This document shows positions 7,487 through 16,736 of a stretch of DNA of 64,000 nt, one piece after another. The notes below the pieces were generated by a model that saw only the letters and a program-made list of their open reading frames with translations, was not told the DNA's origin and searched no databases. The translations under genes were made by a program, and so were the position numbers. The stretch's first letter is position 1, and each line of letters begins with the position of its first letter. This DNA is from RGIG8244 sp045639325 (GTDB lineage Bacteria; Verrucomicrobiota; Lentisphaeria; Victivallales; UBA1829), in NCBI GenBank assembly GCA_045639325.1, contig JAZUCU010000019.1:62001-126000 (forward strand), written 5' to 3'.

Positions 7487-9886
7487 ATGAAACTGAAAAC
7501 AAAATTCATGCTGGTAACCGGAGTGACAACATTCCTTGTCCTCAGTTGTGTTCTTCTGGTAGCTCTCTGTTATTTATCCGGCACATTGAAGAAAATCAAT
7601 CACGATGCATCCGAATATGCCGTCAAAGATATGCAGCACAAGGCAAAAATCAATTTGCGCCGCTTTGGTGACATTCTTGCCGCAACCTATGCCCGTGCCT
7701 CCACATTTTACACCTCAAAAACATTGCCCAGAGAAGAATTGATTGCTCTGCTCTCCACCCGGTTCGAACATTCCAGCGGTGCCGATGCGGTTTTGATCGG
7801 CAATTACGATTTGAGCAAAAACGACGATCGGTACCTTTCCGACCGGTACGGACTGGTCTCCCTCCATGACGGGACAAAAGAAACAACAACGAATTTTCCC
7901 GGTTTGTACAACATTCTCCGGCGCAACATCACGGCAAACAGACAGAAAACAGTCTTCGCTATTACCGCAACCGGCGAATGCTGGGTACTCAGCACAACCA
8001 AAGATTCCTCCGACGAAGGCAGATTTTTTGCCGTCCGCATCTGCCCCGAAACATTGAACGGTACAGCGCTCGACCTCAAATCCGGGCTGATCATCATGCG
8101 GGATGATAAGATTCTGTATCAGAATTTCTCGGTCTTCGATGGCAAACTGCCGGAGAAAATTATCAAATCCCTCCCTGCTCTCGCCATGCAGTTAAAACGC
8201 TGTCAACCTTATGAAGTCAGCTGGAGAACCTTTACCGATGCCAACGGACAAAGCGACTGGCTTGCCGGTGCAACGGTCATCACACCCAACTGGCGGGCGG
8301 GCGAATCCTGTCTGCGCCTGATCCGGGTATACGAATATCAGGAAATCATGTCCGATGTCACAAAAATGCTCCACGCACAAACACCGGCATTGATTTTTTA
8401 CACTTGCATGATTCTGCTCTTCGGCATGCTGATTCTGCTCCTGCCGCTGTACTATATCTGCCGTCAGCTGACAGTCCCCATTGTCAACGCCGGGCTTTTT
8501 GCAAACAAGCTGGCGGGCGGTGATTTTACCGCACAAAGCCCCAGCGAAGAAACCGGCATTCAGGAAATCGATCAGCTGACAAAATCCCTCAATCACATGC
8601 GTGACCACCTCAACGCCATGATCGGCAAGATTCGCCGCAATCATGGACGGGAAGTGGATGCCCGTATGGATGCGGAAAATATCAATCTGCTCAAGTCCGA
8701 TTTTCTCGATGCCATGAGCCACGATTACCGGGAACCGCTCAATTCACTGTATTCCTTTGCCGACCTGCTGGAACATAACGCAAAAGAACATCGCAGTGTA
8801 TCCGTCGATGACCTTCTGGCAATCCTCAAGGCGGTGCATATCAGCATGGATAAACTGTCCGGCATGAACGGTCTCATGGGCGAACTGGCGGAAATTGATA
8901 CCCCGTTCCGGAATGCGGAACCGGGGAAAGAACAGGTGGAAACTTATGATATCATCCATCAGGTCAACAACCGGTACATTCCTTATGCAAAAAAACGTTC
9001 GGTTTCTCTGGAATTCAGCTATAACGCCCAGATTCCCATGCATGTGATCATCGACAAATCAAAATTCCAGCGCATCTACGGTATGTTCCTGAGTGCTCTG
9101 TGCACCTCTGCCAACCGGGGCGCAGCCATCCGCCTTGCATGGAAGTGCGAAAATAATCACCTGACACTGACCTGTTCCGGCAAGACGGATCAGATCCCTG
9201 CCCCGCTGGAATATATTCTCTACAACAGTTCCAGACGGCCGCTGCGTCAGTTTGAATCATCTGCAGCGATTATTCATTTCACCATCATCCGCAAACTGCT
9301 TCAGGCATTGAACGGCAGCTTCGATATCCGGTGTCCCGATGATGAAACATACGAAATGGAACTGCAGTTTGATGTCAGCGAAAAAACAGAAATGCAGTCT
9401 ATCCGGAGCAACATGCTGAATTCAAGCGCAAAACAGCGTTCGGTTGCCGATAAAGCAAAAATCTCTCAGGATGAATTGTTCCGCATTATGACCGATATCT
9501 GTCAGCAGTCGCCCGACCCCATCCCCGTACTTCTCTGTGAAGATGATGAGTCGGATAACATTCTGCTTTCCGCCATGCTCCGGGGTCTGAACTGCAATGT
9601 AACGGCGGTCTTTGATTTGAAGACCGCATGCGAAAAATTGCAGACACAACCGTTCGACATCATGGTATTGGAGCTGCAGCAGCGGGATTTGGAACCCGCA
9701 GAAGCGTTGCAGAACATCAAAGACTTACAGAAAAATCCCGACATGTTCCTGATTACGGTCGACGCCGCACAGGAAAATGACGGTAGAACAATGAGACTGG
9801 CAGGTGCAAATCGCTGTTTGCTGAAACCGATCCACCTGGATGAATTGACCGAAGCCGTCAGCGCATACTTACAGAAACGGCAGTAA
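7487..9886 (+). CDS. Hybrid sensor histidine kinase with degenerate catalytic and receiver domains
   Basis: A 799-residue two-helix membrane sensor. TM1 is at about 7-30, an exported sensor domain lies between, TM2 is at about 300-325, then HAMP (about 326-380), an H-box with His412 (AMSHDYREPLN), a poorly conserved ATP-binding region and a C-terminal receiver (about 680-795). In the ATPase region neither an N-box with the usual Asn pattern nor a DxGxG G1 box can be found. The receiver keeps its acidic pair (Asp686, Asp687), Thr757 and Lys780, but the phospho-acceptor Asp is Glu729 (MVLELQQ). That may mimic permanent phosphorylation. ATG 7487 is chosen over 7472 because GGAGG (7474-7479) would be its ribosome site. 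It follows the Ser/Thr kinase by 19 bases. Confidence 0.82.
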   Translation: MKLKTKFMLVTGVTTFLVLSCVLLVALCYLSGTLKKINHDASEYAVKDMQHKAKINLRRFGDILAATYARASTFYTSKTLPREELIALLSTRFEHSSGADAVLIGNYDLSKNDDRYLSDRYGLVSLHDGTKETTTNFPGLYNILRRNITANRQKTVFAITATGECWVLSTTKDSSDEGRFFAVRICPETLNGTALDLKSGLIIMRDDKILYQNFSVFDGKLPEKIIKSLPALAMQLKRCQPYEVSWRTFTDANGQSDWLAGATVITPNWRAGESCLRLIRVYEYQEIMSDVTKMLHAQTPALIFYTCMILLFGMLILLLPLYYICRQLTVPIVNAGLFANKLAGGDFTAQSPSEETGIQEIDQLTKSLNHMRDHLNAMIGKIRRNHGREVDARMDAENINLLKSDFLDAMSHDYREPLNSLYSFADLLEHNAKEHRSVSVDDLLAILKAVHISMDKLSGMNGLMGELAEIDTPFRNAEPGKEQVETYDIIHQVNNRYIPYAKKRSVSLEFSYNAQIPMHVIIDKSKFQRIYGMFLSALCTSANRGAAIRLAWKCENNHLTLTCSGKTDQIPAPLEYILYNSSRRPLRQFESSAAIIHFTIIRKLLQALNGSFDIRCPDDETYEMELQFDVSEKTEMQSIRSNMLNSSAKQRSVADKAKISQDELFRIMTDICQQSPDPIPVLLCEDDESDNILLSAMLRGLNCNVTAVFDLKTACEKLQTQPFDIMVLELQQRDLEPAEALQNIKDLQKNPDMFLITVDAAQENDGRTMRLAGANRCLLKPIHLDELTEAVSAYLQKRQ

Positions 9887-9909
9887 CAAGATAACGAAGG
9901 AGACGAAAA

Positions 9910-12399
9910 ATGACAAAAGATGAACTGAAACAGACCATTCAGCAGCTCTACATGCATAATCTGACATGTTCTTTGGGGAAACGCCCGGAAAAAGCATCCG
10001 ATCTGGATTGCTATCAGGCTCTCGCCCTTACTATTCGCGATATGATGATGCAGCGCTGGATCGCCACAAAAGATGAATACGAAGATCAGAAACCCAGAAC
10101 CATTTATTATATCTCCCTGGAATTCCTCATGGGCAGAACCATCGGCAATGCCATGATCAATCTCGATCTCTATGATGCCGCAAAAGAAGCCCTCGCTGAA
10201 CTCGGCAGAGATGTGGATTTCCTCCGCGATATCGAAGTCGATGCCGGGCTCGGTAACGGCGGGCTCGGCCGTCTCGCCGCTTGCTTCCTCGACTCCATGG
10301 CAACCCTCGAACTCCCCAGTTACGGTTATGGTATCCGTTACGATTTCGGGATTTTCAAACAGATCATTCAGAACGGTTACCAGGTGGAAGAACCCGACAA
10401 CTGGCTTTCCCGCGGCAATCCCTGGGAATTGCGCCGCCCCGAACTGGCAAGAATCATTCATTTCGGCGGCAGAGTCTCCAAACACCCCGATGATAAAAAC
10501 CCCTATCGCAGAAAATGGGTCGATACACAGGATGTTCTGGCGATGCCCTATGATACACCTGTCCCGGGATACAGAAACAACACCATCAACACCCTCCGTC
10601 TCTGGTCGGCAGAATCTCTCTACGGCTTCAACCTGACCAAATTCAATCAGGGCGATTACATCAGTGCAAACCTGGAATCTGCCATGGATAAGAACATCAC
10701 ACGCGTTCTTTATCCCAATGACAACAATTACGAAGGCAAGGAATTGCGTTTGAAACAGCAATACTTCCTCGTCTCCGCCACTTTGCAGGACATCATCTGC
10801 AGAATGAAAATGTCCGGTTCCGATCTCCATAATTTCGATCACGAAGCCGTCATTCAGCTCAACGATACCCACCCTGCCCTTGCCATTCCCGAACTCATGC
10901 GTCTGCTGATCGACGTGGAAAACTTCTCCTGGGATGAAGCATGGAGCATTACGACAAAAACATTCAACTACACAAATCATACCCTGATGAGTGAAGCATT
11001 GGAAAAATGGTCTGTTGATCTTATGGGCAAACTCCTGCCCCGTCACCTGGAAATCATTTACGAAATCAACTTCCGTTTCCTCCGCAATGTTTCTACCAGA
11101 TTCATTGGCGATAATGATCGGTTGGCTCGCATGTCACTTATTCAGGAAGTACCGGAAAAAATGGTCCGTATGGCTTATATGTGCGTCGCCGCCAGCGAAC
11201 ATGTCAACGGCGTCGCCGCGCTCCATACCGAATTGCTCAAGGATGGTCTGTTCCGCGACTTCAATGAATTCTTCCCCGAAAAATTCGTCAACGTCACCAA
11301 CGGAATTACCCCGCGCCGCTGGCTGAAAAAAGCCAACCCCGGGCTTTCCGAACTCATCACAGATAAAATCGGCGATGGCTGGCCCAGAGACCTGGATCAG
11401 CTGGAATTGCTCTTCCAATCCTGCGATGATAAAACATTCCTGCGCAAAATTGCCGCCGTCAAACGGGAAAACAAACTCAAACTTGCCAAATTCATCGGCA
11501 ATACCATGGGTATTGAAATCAACCCGGATTCCATTTTCGACGTCCAGGTGAAACGCCTCCATGAATACAAACGCCAGCTGCTCAACATTCTCCATGCCAT
11601 CACCCTCTACCTGCGCATCAAAGATAATCCCGCAGCCGATTTCACTCCGCGGACGATCATCTTCGGGGCTAAGGCGGCTCCCGGTTATTACATGGCAAAG
11701 TTGATCATCAAATTCATCAATTCTGTTGCCGATGTCATTAACAATGACCCCGAAGTCGGAAACAAACTCAAAGTGGTGTTCCTCCCCAACTACAGAGTCT
11801 CTCTGGCAGAACGCATCATCCCTGCTGCCGACCTCTCCGAACAGATCTCTCTCGCAGGAACAGAAGCATCCGGTACCGGGAATATGAAATTCGCACTCAA
11901 CGGTGCTCTCACGATCGGTACGCTCGACGGTGCCAATATCGAAATCAAAGATGCGGTCGGCGATGAAAACATCTTCATCTTCGGTATGAATGTGGATGAA
12001 GTCAAAGAACTCCGCAAGCGCGGTTACAGACCGGCTGAATATATCGAACGGATTCCGCTCCTCAAACGGGCCGTTGATCTGATCCGCGATAACTTCTTCT
12101 CCCCCGGCGAACGGGATCTCTTCCGTCCGCTCCTGGATAACATCATGCACGATCCTTACATGTGCTGCGCCGATTTTGAATCTTACGCCGCAACACAGGA
12201 TATGATCGCAGAACTCTATAACGATACCGAAGCATGGCAGAAAAAATGTCTTGCCAATATCGCAAAAATGGGCATGTTCTCCAGTGACCGCTCCATCCGT
12301 GACTATGCAGAAAAAATCTGGAATATCCAGCCCCTGCATGTCGATATGAACAATAAACATGGATTCCAGCAATCCGCTAACGATTTGAGTATCCGCTGA
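9910..12399 (+). CDS. glgP: Glycogen/maltodextrin phosphorylase
   Basis: An 829-residue GT35 phosphorylase that releases glucose 1-phosphate from alpha-1,4-glucans in the cytoplasm. The N-terminal half has YYISLEFLMGRTIGNAM and EVDAGLGNGGLGRLAACFLDS. The pyridoxal-phosphate lysine is Lys660 in EASGTGNMKFALNGALTIGT. Full length matches the family. It starts after GGAGACGAAAA, 23 bases past the sensor kinase, so glycogen breakdown may share a transcript with the two signalling proteins. Codon use is strongly biased to C-ending codons, as expected for a highly expressed enzyme. Confidence 0.97.
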   Translation: MTKDELKQTIQQLYMHNLTCSLGKRPEKASDLDCYQALALTIRDMMMQRWIATKDEYEDQKPRTIYYISLEFLMGRTIGNAMINLDLYDAAKEALAELGRDVDFLRDIEVDAGLGNGGLGRLAACFLDSMATLELPSYGYGIRYDFGIFKQIIQNGYQVEEPDNWLSRGNPWELRRPELARIIHFGGRVSKHPDDKNPYRRKWVDTQDVLAMPYDTPVPGYRNNTINTLRLWSAESLYGFNLTKFNQGDYISANLESAMDKNITRVLYPNDNNYEGKELRLKQQYFLVSATLQDIICRMKMSGSDLHNFDHEAVIQLNDTHPALAIPELMRLLIDVENFSWDEAWSITTKTFNYTNHTLMSEALEKWSVDLMGKLLPRHLEIIYEINFRFLRNVSTRFIGDNDRLARMSLIQEVPEKMVRMAYMCVAASEHVNGVAALHTELLKDGLFRDFNEFFPEKFVNVTNGITPRRWLKKANPGLSELITDKIGDGWPRDLDQLELLFQSCDDKTFLRKIAAVKRENKLKLAKFIGNTMGIEINPDSIFDVQVKRLHEYKRQLLNILHAITLYLRIKDNPAADFTPRTIIFGAKAAPGYYMAKLIIKFINSVADVINNDPEVGNKLKVVFLPNYRVSLAERIIPAADLSEQISLAGTEASGTGNMKFALNGALTIGTLDGANIEIKDAVGDENIFIFGMNVDEVKELRKRGYRPAEYIERIPLLKRAVDLIRDNFFSPGERDLFRPLLDNIMHDPYMCCADFESYAATQDMIAELYNDTEAWQKKCLANIAKMGMFSSDRSIRDYAEKIWNIQPLHVDMNNKHGFQQSANDLSIR

Positions 12400-12400
12400 T

Positions 12401-13591
12401 ATGTCTGAAAAAACTGTTTTCCTTAAAAACGGCAGAGAAAAATCTCTCCTCCGCAGACACCCATGGGTCTTCTCCGGTGCCGTTCGCAATGTGACAGGCT
12501 CCCCCAACGCCGGGGATACCGTCACGGTCCGCAATGACAAAGGGGATTTCCTTGCCGTGGGTGCTTATTCCCCCGCATCTGCCATCCCCGTCCGCATCTG
12601 GAGTTTCACAGAAGAAGTCATCGACCGGGAATTTTTCCGCCGCAAAATCGCTGCGGCTTATCAGATCCGGAAACAATTCTTCGGCAATGTCATGCCCGAT
12701 GCATACCGTCTGATTCATTCCGAATCTGACGGGCTCCCCGGTTTGACTTGTGACATTTACAAAAATCACGCCGTCTGTCAGTTCACCAGTGCCGGTGCCG
12801 ATGCAAACCGGATGTTGATTGCAGAACTCCTCGCCGAATATGCTCCCGATGGCGTATATGAACGCAGCGATTGTGATATCCGTGCAAAAGAAGGCTTGTC
12901 CCAGCGTACCGGCGTACTCACCGGGGCCGAACCGCCGGAATTTATCGACTTCAAAGAAAATGATATCCTGTTTCGCTGTGACGTCCGTACCGGTCATAAA
13001 ACCGGTTTCTACCTGGATCAGCGTCTGAACCGTCTGGCAGTCCAGCAGCTTGCCGCCGGAAAAGAAGAAGTTCTGAACTGCTTCTGTTACACCGGCGGAT
13101 TCGGGCTTGCCGCATGCAAGGGCGGCGCAAAACATGTCATCAACGTGGATACCTCTGCCGATGCCCTGCAATTGGCTGCAATCAACGCTGAACGGAACGG
13201 CTTCCCGCCCGAACAGTTCGAAACATTGTGTGCCGACGTATTCCAATACTTACGCAAATGCCGGGACAGCCGCAAGACCTTCGATATGATCATTCTCGAC
13301 CCGCCGAAATTTGCCGATTCCGCAGCCGCTGCCGCGAAAGCCGCCAGAGGGTATAAGGATATCGCTTTGCTGGCGATGAAACTCCTCCGGCCCGGCGGAC
13401 TTCTTTTCTCCTTCTCCTGTTCCGGCGCGATGGATGACGCACTTTTTGCGAAAGTCACGGATTCCGCTGCCGCCGATGCGGGAATCGATTTCCGTATCGT
13501 TCAATGGCTCTCACAGGGCCCCGACCATCCCGTATCCGCCGCGTTCCCGGAAGGCAGATATCTCAAGGGGATCGCAGGTTTCAAGATCTAA
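12401..13591 (+). CDS. Class I SAM-dependent rRNA (cytosine) methyltransferase, RlmI-like
   Basis: A 396-residue methyltransferase of the RlmI/PUA-SAM group, which makes m5C in 23S rRNA in known members. An N-terminal PUA domain (about 1-80: LRRHPWVFSGAV) is followed by a bridging domain and a Rossmann SAM domain with VLNCFCYTGGFGLAAC (motif I) and MIILDPPKFADS (motif IV, DPPxF). The start ATG lies one base after the glgP stop, with no clear ribosome site, so translation probably couples to glgP. The exact rRNA target is not deducible. Confidence 0.85.
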   Translation: MSEKTVFLKNGREKSLLRRHPWVFSGAVRNVTGSPNAGDTVTVRNDKGDFLAVGAYSPASAIPVRIWSFTEEVIDREFFRRKIAAAYQIRKQFFGNVMPDAYRLIHSESDGLPGLTCDIYKNHAVCQFTSAGADANRMLIAELLAEYAPDGVYERSDCDIRAKEGLSQRTGVLTGAEPPEFIDFKENDILFRCDVRTGHKTGFYLDQRLNRLAVQQLAAGKEEVLNCFCYTGGFGLAACKGGAKHVINVDTSADALQLAAINAERNGFPPEQFETLCADVFQYLRKCRDSRKTFDMIILDPPKFADSAAAAAKAARGYKDIALLAMKLLRPGGLLFSFSCSGAMDDALFAKVTDSAAADAGIDFRIVQWLSQGPDHPVSAAFPEGRYLKGIAGFKI

Positions 13592-13614
13592 CACAAATTT
13601 TTCAGGTGATTTTT

Positions 13615-15429
13615 ATGAATCTTACAGAATTTCTGCCCATGACAAAAGAAGAATTCCAGGCACGCAAATGGGATGCCATCGACATCCTCCTGGTTACCGG
13701 TGACGCATACGTGGATCATCCATCATTCGGCGCCGCAGTCATCGGCAGATTATTGGAACATAATGGTTTCCGTGTCGGCGTCATTGCCCAGCCGGACTGG
13801 AAGAATCCCGACTCGCTCAAGCTCTTCGGCAGACCGAAAATCGCCTGCGCCGTCACCAGCGGCAATATGGACTCCATGGTCTGTATCTACACCGCAGGCA
13901 GACGTTTGCGGCACGAAGATATGTATTCCCCCTCCGGCAGAACCGGAATGCGCCCGCCTCATGCCGAAGCCGTTTATGTTCAACTCTGTAAGGCCGCTTT
14001 CCCCGGAATCCCAACCGTCCTCGGCGGCGTCGGTGCCAGTATGCGCCGACTCGCTCACTACGATTATTGGCAGGATAAAATGCGCCCGTCCATCCTCGTC
14101 GACTCCAAAGCCGACATTCTGGTCTACGGCATGGGCGAAAAAGCCGTTACCGAAATCTTTGACCGCCTCCGTGACGGCAAAGATCTGACCGGCATCCGCG
14201 GCACTGCCCGTTACGCAGGCGGCAAGGAAACGCAGGCATTCGTCCCCGGCGAAAATGATCTTGTGCTGCCCTCGTACGAAGAATTCTGCAGCGATAAAGA
14301 TGTCATCATGAAACAGACCATCGCCGTGGAAAAAGAAATGAATCCCTGGTGTGGAAAACGTCTGATTCAGATGACCAATGGAAGAATGGTTGTTGTGGAA
14401 CCGCCCCAGCTCCCCTTGAAGACGGAAGAATTCGATCAGGTTGCAGAATTCCCCTATGTGGGCAAACCCCATTTCAAATACACGGAAAAAATCCCTGCGT
14501 TTGAAACCATTCAGAATTCCATCCCTGCCGTGCGCGGATGTCCCGGCGGATGCGCTTTCTGCGGACTTGTTTTCCATCAAGGAAAAAACGTGATTTCCCG
14601 TTCCGAAGAATCCGTATTGCGCAGCATCAAAAAGTTGCAGCAGCATAAATTTTTCCGGGGGACAGTCACCGATATCGGCGGTGCGGCGGGCAACATTTTC
14701 GGACACAAACCGAAAAATCCCGAATTGTGTAAAAAATGCCGCCGCTGCAGCTGTATGTTCCCCGATCCGTGCCCCAATTATAATGCAGATGAAAAACCGT
14801 TGCTGTCACTTCTTCATAAAACAATGGCTCTTCCCTGCGTAAAAAATCTCTTTATCAATTCCGGGATCCGTCTCGACCTGGCTCTGATGCAGCCGAAATT
14901 GACCAAAGAAATTATCCTCAAGCACGTTTCCGGACACGTGAAAGTCGCCCCGGAACATCTGGATGCCCGTGTATTGCGTCTTATGCGCAAAGGCAAAGCC
15001 GATGAATTCCCCAAATTCCGGGAAATCTTCGATAAAACCTGCGCCGAAGCCGGAAAACAGCAATACCTGATTCCCTTATTCATTTCCAACTTCCCCGGCT
15101 GTACGGCGGAAGAAATGAAAGTAGTCGACGACTATCTGGAAAAAAATCATTGGAGTCCCCAGCAGGTTCAGGATTACATTCCGCTGCCCATGACCATTGG
15201 CGCAGCCATGTATTGCGCCGGCACGGATACAGACGGCAATCCGATCGAAGTCAATCGCGGCTTGAAGGAACGTCGGGAACAGCGCAACATGCTTCGCCGG
15301 AAACGCAGCGGCTTTACGCCGGGCGCATATAACAAGGATAAAAATGGTGAAACGCGTTATTTTCCGCCCCGTAAAGAAGGCAAAACCTTTGAAAAATCCG
15401 GAAAAAGGTTTGAAAAGCGCAAAAAATAA
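13615..15429 (+). CDS. ygiQ: YgiQ-family radical SAM protein
   Basis: A 604-residue radical SAM protein of the YgiQ/UPF0313 family; its reaction is unknown. The N-terminal domain (about 1-290) is B12-binding-like (DILLVTGDAYVDHPSFGAAVIGR). The radical SAM cluster is Cys309-x3-Cys313-x2-Cys316 (RGCPGGCAFCGL). A second Cys-rich patch (CKKCRRCSCMFPDPCPN) may bind another metal. The C-terminus is Lys/Arg-rich (RRKRSGFTPGAYNKD), as is usual for the family. The ATG at 13615 follows CAGGTGAT; longer in-frame starts lie inside the methyltransferase gene and are rejected. It ends the run and is followed by the tRNA promoter. Confidence 0.92.
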   Translation: MNLTEFLPMTKEEFQARKWDAIDILLVTGDAYVDHPSFGAAVIGRLLEHNGFRVGVIAQPDWKNPDSLKLFGRPKIACAVTSGNMDSMVCIYTAGRRLRHEDMYSPSGRTGMRPPHAEAVYVQLCKAAFPGIPTVLGGVGASMRRLAHYDYWQDKMRPSILVDSKADILVYGMGEKAVTEIFDRLRDGKDLTGIRGTARYAGGKETQAFVPGENDLVLPSYEEFCSDKDVIMKQTIAVEKEMNPWCGKRLIQMTNGRMVVVEPPQLPLKTEEFDQVAEFPYVGKPHFKYTEKIPAFETIQNSIPAVRGCPGGCAFCGLVFHQGKNVISRSEESVLRSIKKLQQHKFFRGTVTDIGGAAGNIFGHKPKNPELCKKCRRCSCMFPDPCPNYNADEKPLLSLLHKTMALPCVKNLFINSGIRLDLALMQPKLTKEIILKHVSGHVKVAPEHLDARVLRLMRKGKADEFPKFREIFDKTCAEAGKQQYLIPLFISNFPGCTAEEMKVVDDYLEKNHWSPQQVQDYIPLPMTIGAAMYCAGTDTDGNPIEVNRGLKERREQRNMLRRKRSGFTPGAYNKDKNGETRYFPPRKEGKTFEKSGKRFEKRKK

Positions 15430-15441
15430 TTACGTACCATC

Positions 15442-15469
15442 TTGAAATTTCCGCCGAATGTGATATATT
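15442..15469 (+). promoter_or_regulatory. Promoter of tRNA-Leu
   Basis: TTGAAA (15442-15447), 16 bases, TATATT (15464-15469). The expected start at about 15476 lies five bases before the tRNA 5' end. Confidence 0.75.
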
Positions 15470-15480
15470 AATCCTTAAGT

Positions 15481-15565
15481 GCCCGGCTGATGGAATGGCA
15501 GACATATCAGACTTAAAATCTGACGGTGAATAACCTTATGGGTTCGAGTCCCATGCCGGGTACCA
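15481..15565 (+). tRNA. tRNA-Leu (anticodon TAA)
   Basis: An 85-base class II tRNA with CCA encoded (15563-15565). The acceptor strand GCCCGGC pairs with GCCGGGT (one G-U at the first pair). The anticodon stem TCAGA/TCTGA holds the loop CTTAAAA, anticodon TAA. A long variable arm and a T-loop with GGTTCGAGTCC complete the fold. It is flanked by its own promoter and terminator, so it is monocistronic. Confidence 0.95.
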
Positions 15566-15580
15566 TTTTTTGTGTCACCA

Positions 15581-15616
15581 CCCTCTGCGAGCGAAATCTT
15601 GCAGGGGGATTTTTTT
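15581..15616 (+). terminator. Rho-independent terminator of tRNA-Leu
   Basis: CCCTCTGC pairs with GCAGGGGG (one G-U) across a 12-base loop, followed by a run of Ts at 15610-15616. It lies just before the convergent gene ending at 15629. Confidence 0.8.
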
Positions 15617-15628
15617 ACAACGGCGTTA

Positions 15629-16615
15629 TTAATTTTTCGCAGTTTGGATGATCAGCTCCATAATGCGGCTGCGCGCTTGCTTGGCAACATTCCAATCGCC
15701 TGTGCGGGACGTCAGAACAACACCGCAAATGCCGGTTTCCGGATCGGCAAAGAGAGATTGCCCCGTCCAGCCCGTATGATGAATGGAACGCGGAGAAAGT
15801 CCGGCAGGAAGAACATCCGTTCTCATATCCCACCCGAAGGAACGGCAGGGTTTGCCATTCTGATAAAATTCCGGTTTGCAAATCAGATCATAATAAGCCG
15901 CAGGAAAATATTTACGCGTAATAATATCATTCATAAAGAGGAACATATCGCCAGCCGTTGAAAAGGCGGAACCGCTGCCCATAGGGACATTTGTCCGGTA
16001 ACAGACGTCATCATTATGCAAGCCTGCGTCTCTTGTGGGGAAATGATGCTGGACTTCGAAAGGTCCGGCGCCGGGAGCATTCCATGTGGTTTTATTCATC
16101 TTCAACGGCTCCCAGATGAGTTTGCGTGAGAGGGCATCCAAATCCATGCCGCTGACCCGTTCCGCAATTTTTCCAAGCAGAATGTAATTGCCGCAGGAAT
16201 AACAGAATGTACTTCTGCGGGGATTGACAGGACGCCACATACAAATCCGCTGCATACCTTCTTCGGCGGAATCGGCGGCGTAAGGTTTGGAATTATCAAA
16301 ACCGCTGGAGTGTGATGCCAGATCCCGGATTGTGATATCGCAATCTTTTCCGAGAACATGTTCGGGAATATATTCGGTAAAAGGCGCATCCAGATCGATT
16401 TTACCATCGAACGCGAGCAACGCCACACAAGCGGCAGTAAAGACTTTCCCTGTGGACGCGATATCAAACCTGGACTCTGCGGACATGGGGATATCGCCCG
16501 CCTGCACGCCCATTGCGATTGTTTCATCAGAAAGATTGGTACGGACAACGGCACCCTGAATCAGACCGGAATTGATTTGTTCACGAATTTCATCAAGTAC
16601 GATTTTATCTGCCAT
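15629..16615 (-). CDS. Serine hydrolase of the beta-lactamase / penicillin-binding-protein-like family
   Basis: A 328-residue class C beta-lactamase-fold hydrolase (esterase or peptidase; family PF00144). The nucleophile motif is Ser54-T-G-Lys57. The second motif, normally Y-S/A-N, reads Tyr139-Ser-Cys141 in FCYSCGNYILLG, so the usual Asn is Cys. The third motif is HHTGWTGQS (HTG in place of KTG). No signal peptide is present, so it should act in the cytoplasm, unlike cell-wall enzymes. AAGGAGAG precedes the ATG. It has its own promoter at 16667-16694 and is the only gene of its unit. The substrate is unknown. Confidence 0.85.
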   Translation of the reverse strand: MADKIVLDEIREQINSGLIQGAVVRTNLSDETIAMGVQAGDIPMSAESRFDIASTGKVFTAACVALLAFDGKIDLDAPFTEYIPEHVLGKDCDITIRDLASHSSGFDNSKPYAADSAEEGMQRICMWRPVNPRRSTFCYSCGNYILLGKIAERVSGMDLDALSRKLIWEPLKMNKTTWNAPGAGPFEVQHHFPTRDAGLHNDDVCYRTNVPMGSGSAFSTAGDMFLFMNDIITRKYFPAAYYDLICKPEFYQNGKPCRSFGWDMRTDVLPAGLSPRSIHHTGWTGQSLFADPETGICGVVLTSRTGDWNVAKQARSRIMELIIQTAKN

Positions 16616-16666
16616 CTTTCACTCTCCTTCTTAAACGGGCTCTATCGTAAAAAAATCTTTGTGTGT

Positions 16667-16694
16667 AATATAAGACTTTTTTCCCATAAGTCAA
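16667..16694 (-). promoter_or_regulatory. Promoter of the serine hydrolase
   Basis: Read on the minus strand: TTGACT (16694-16689), 16 bases, TATATT (16672-16667). The leader would be about 45 bases. Confidence 0.7.
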
Positions 16695-16736
16695 GATATA
16701 ATGAAAGATTTTACTCCCTTTTTCCCCGGGCTGCGA

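Noticed and set aside
9502..11046. 514-codon open frame on the minus strand
   Set aside because: It lies opposite glgP and the sensor-kinase gene, both of which carry clear motifs. The frame is open only because of the C-ending codon bias of the plus-strand genes.
11134..12540. 468-codon open frame on the minus strand
   Set aside because: A shadow of glgP; it has no ribosome site and a biased, low-complexity composition (Phe/Asp/Glu-rich).
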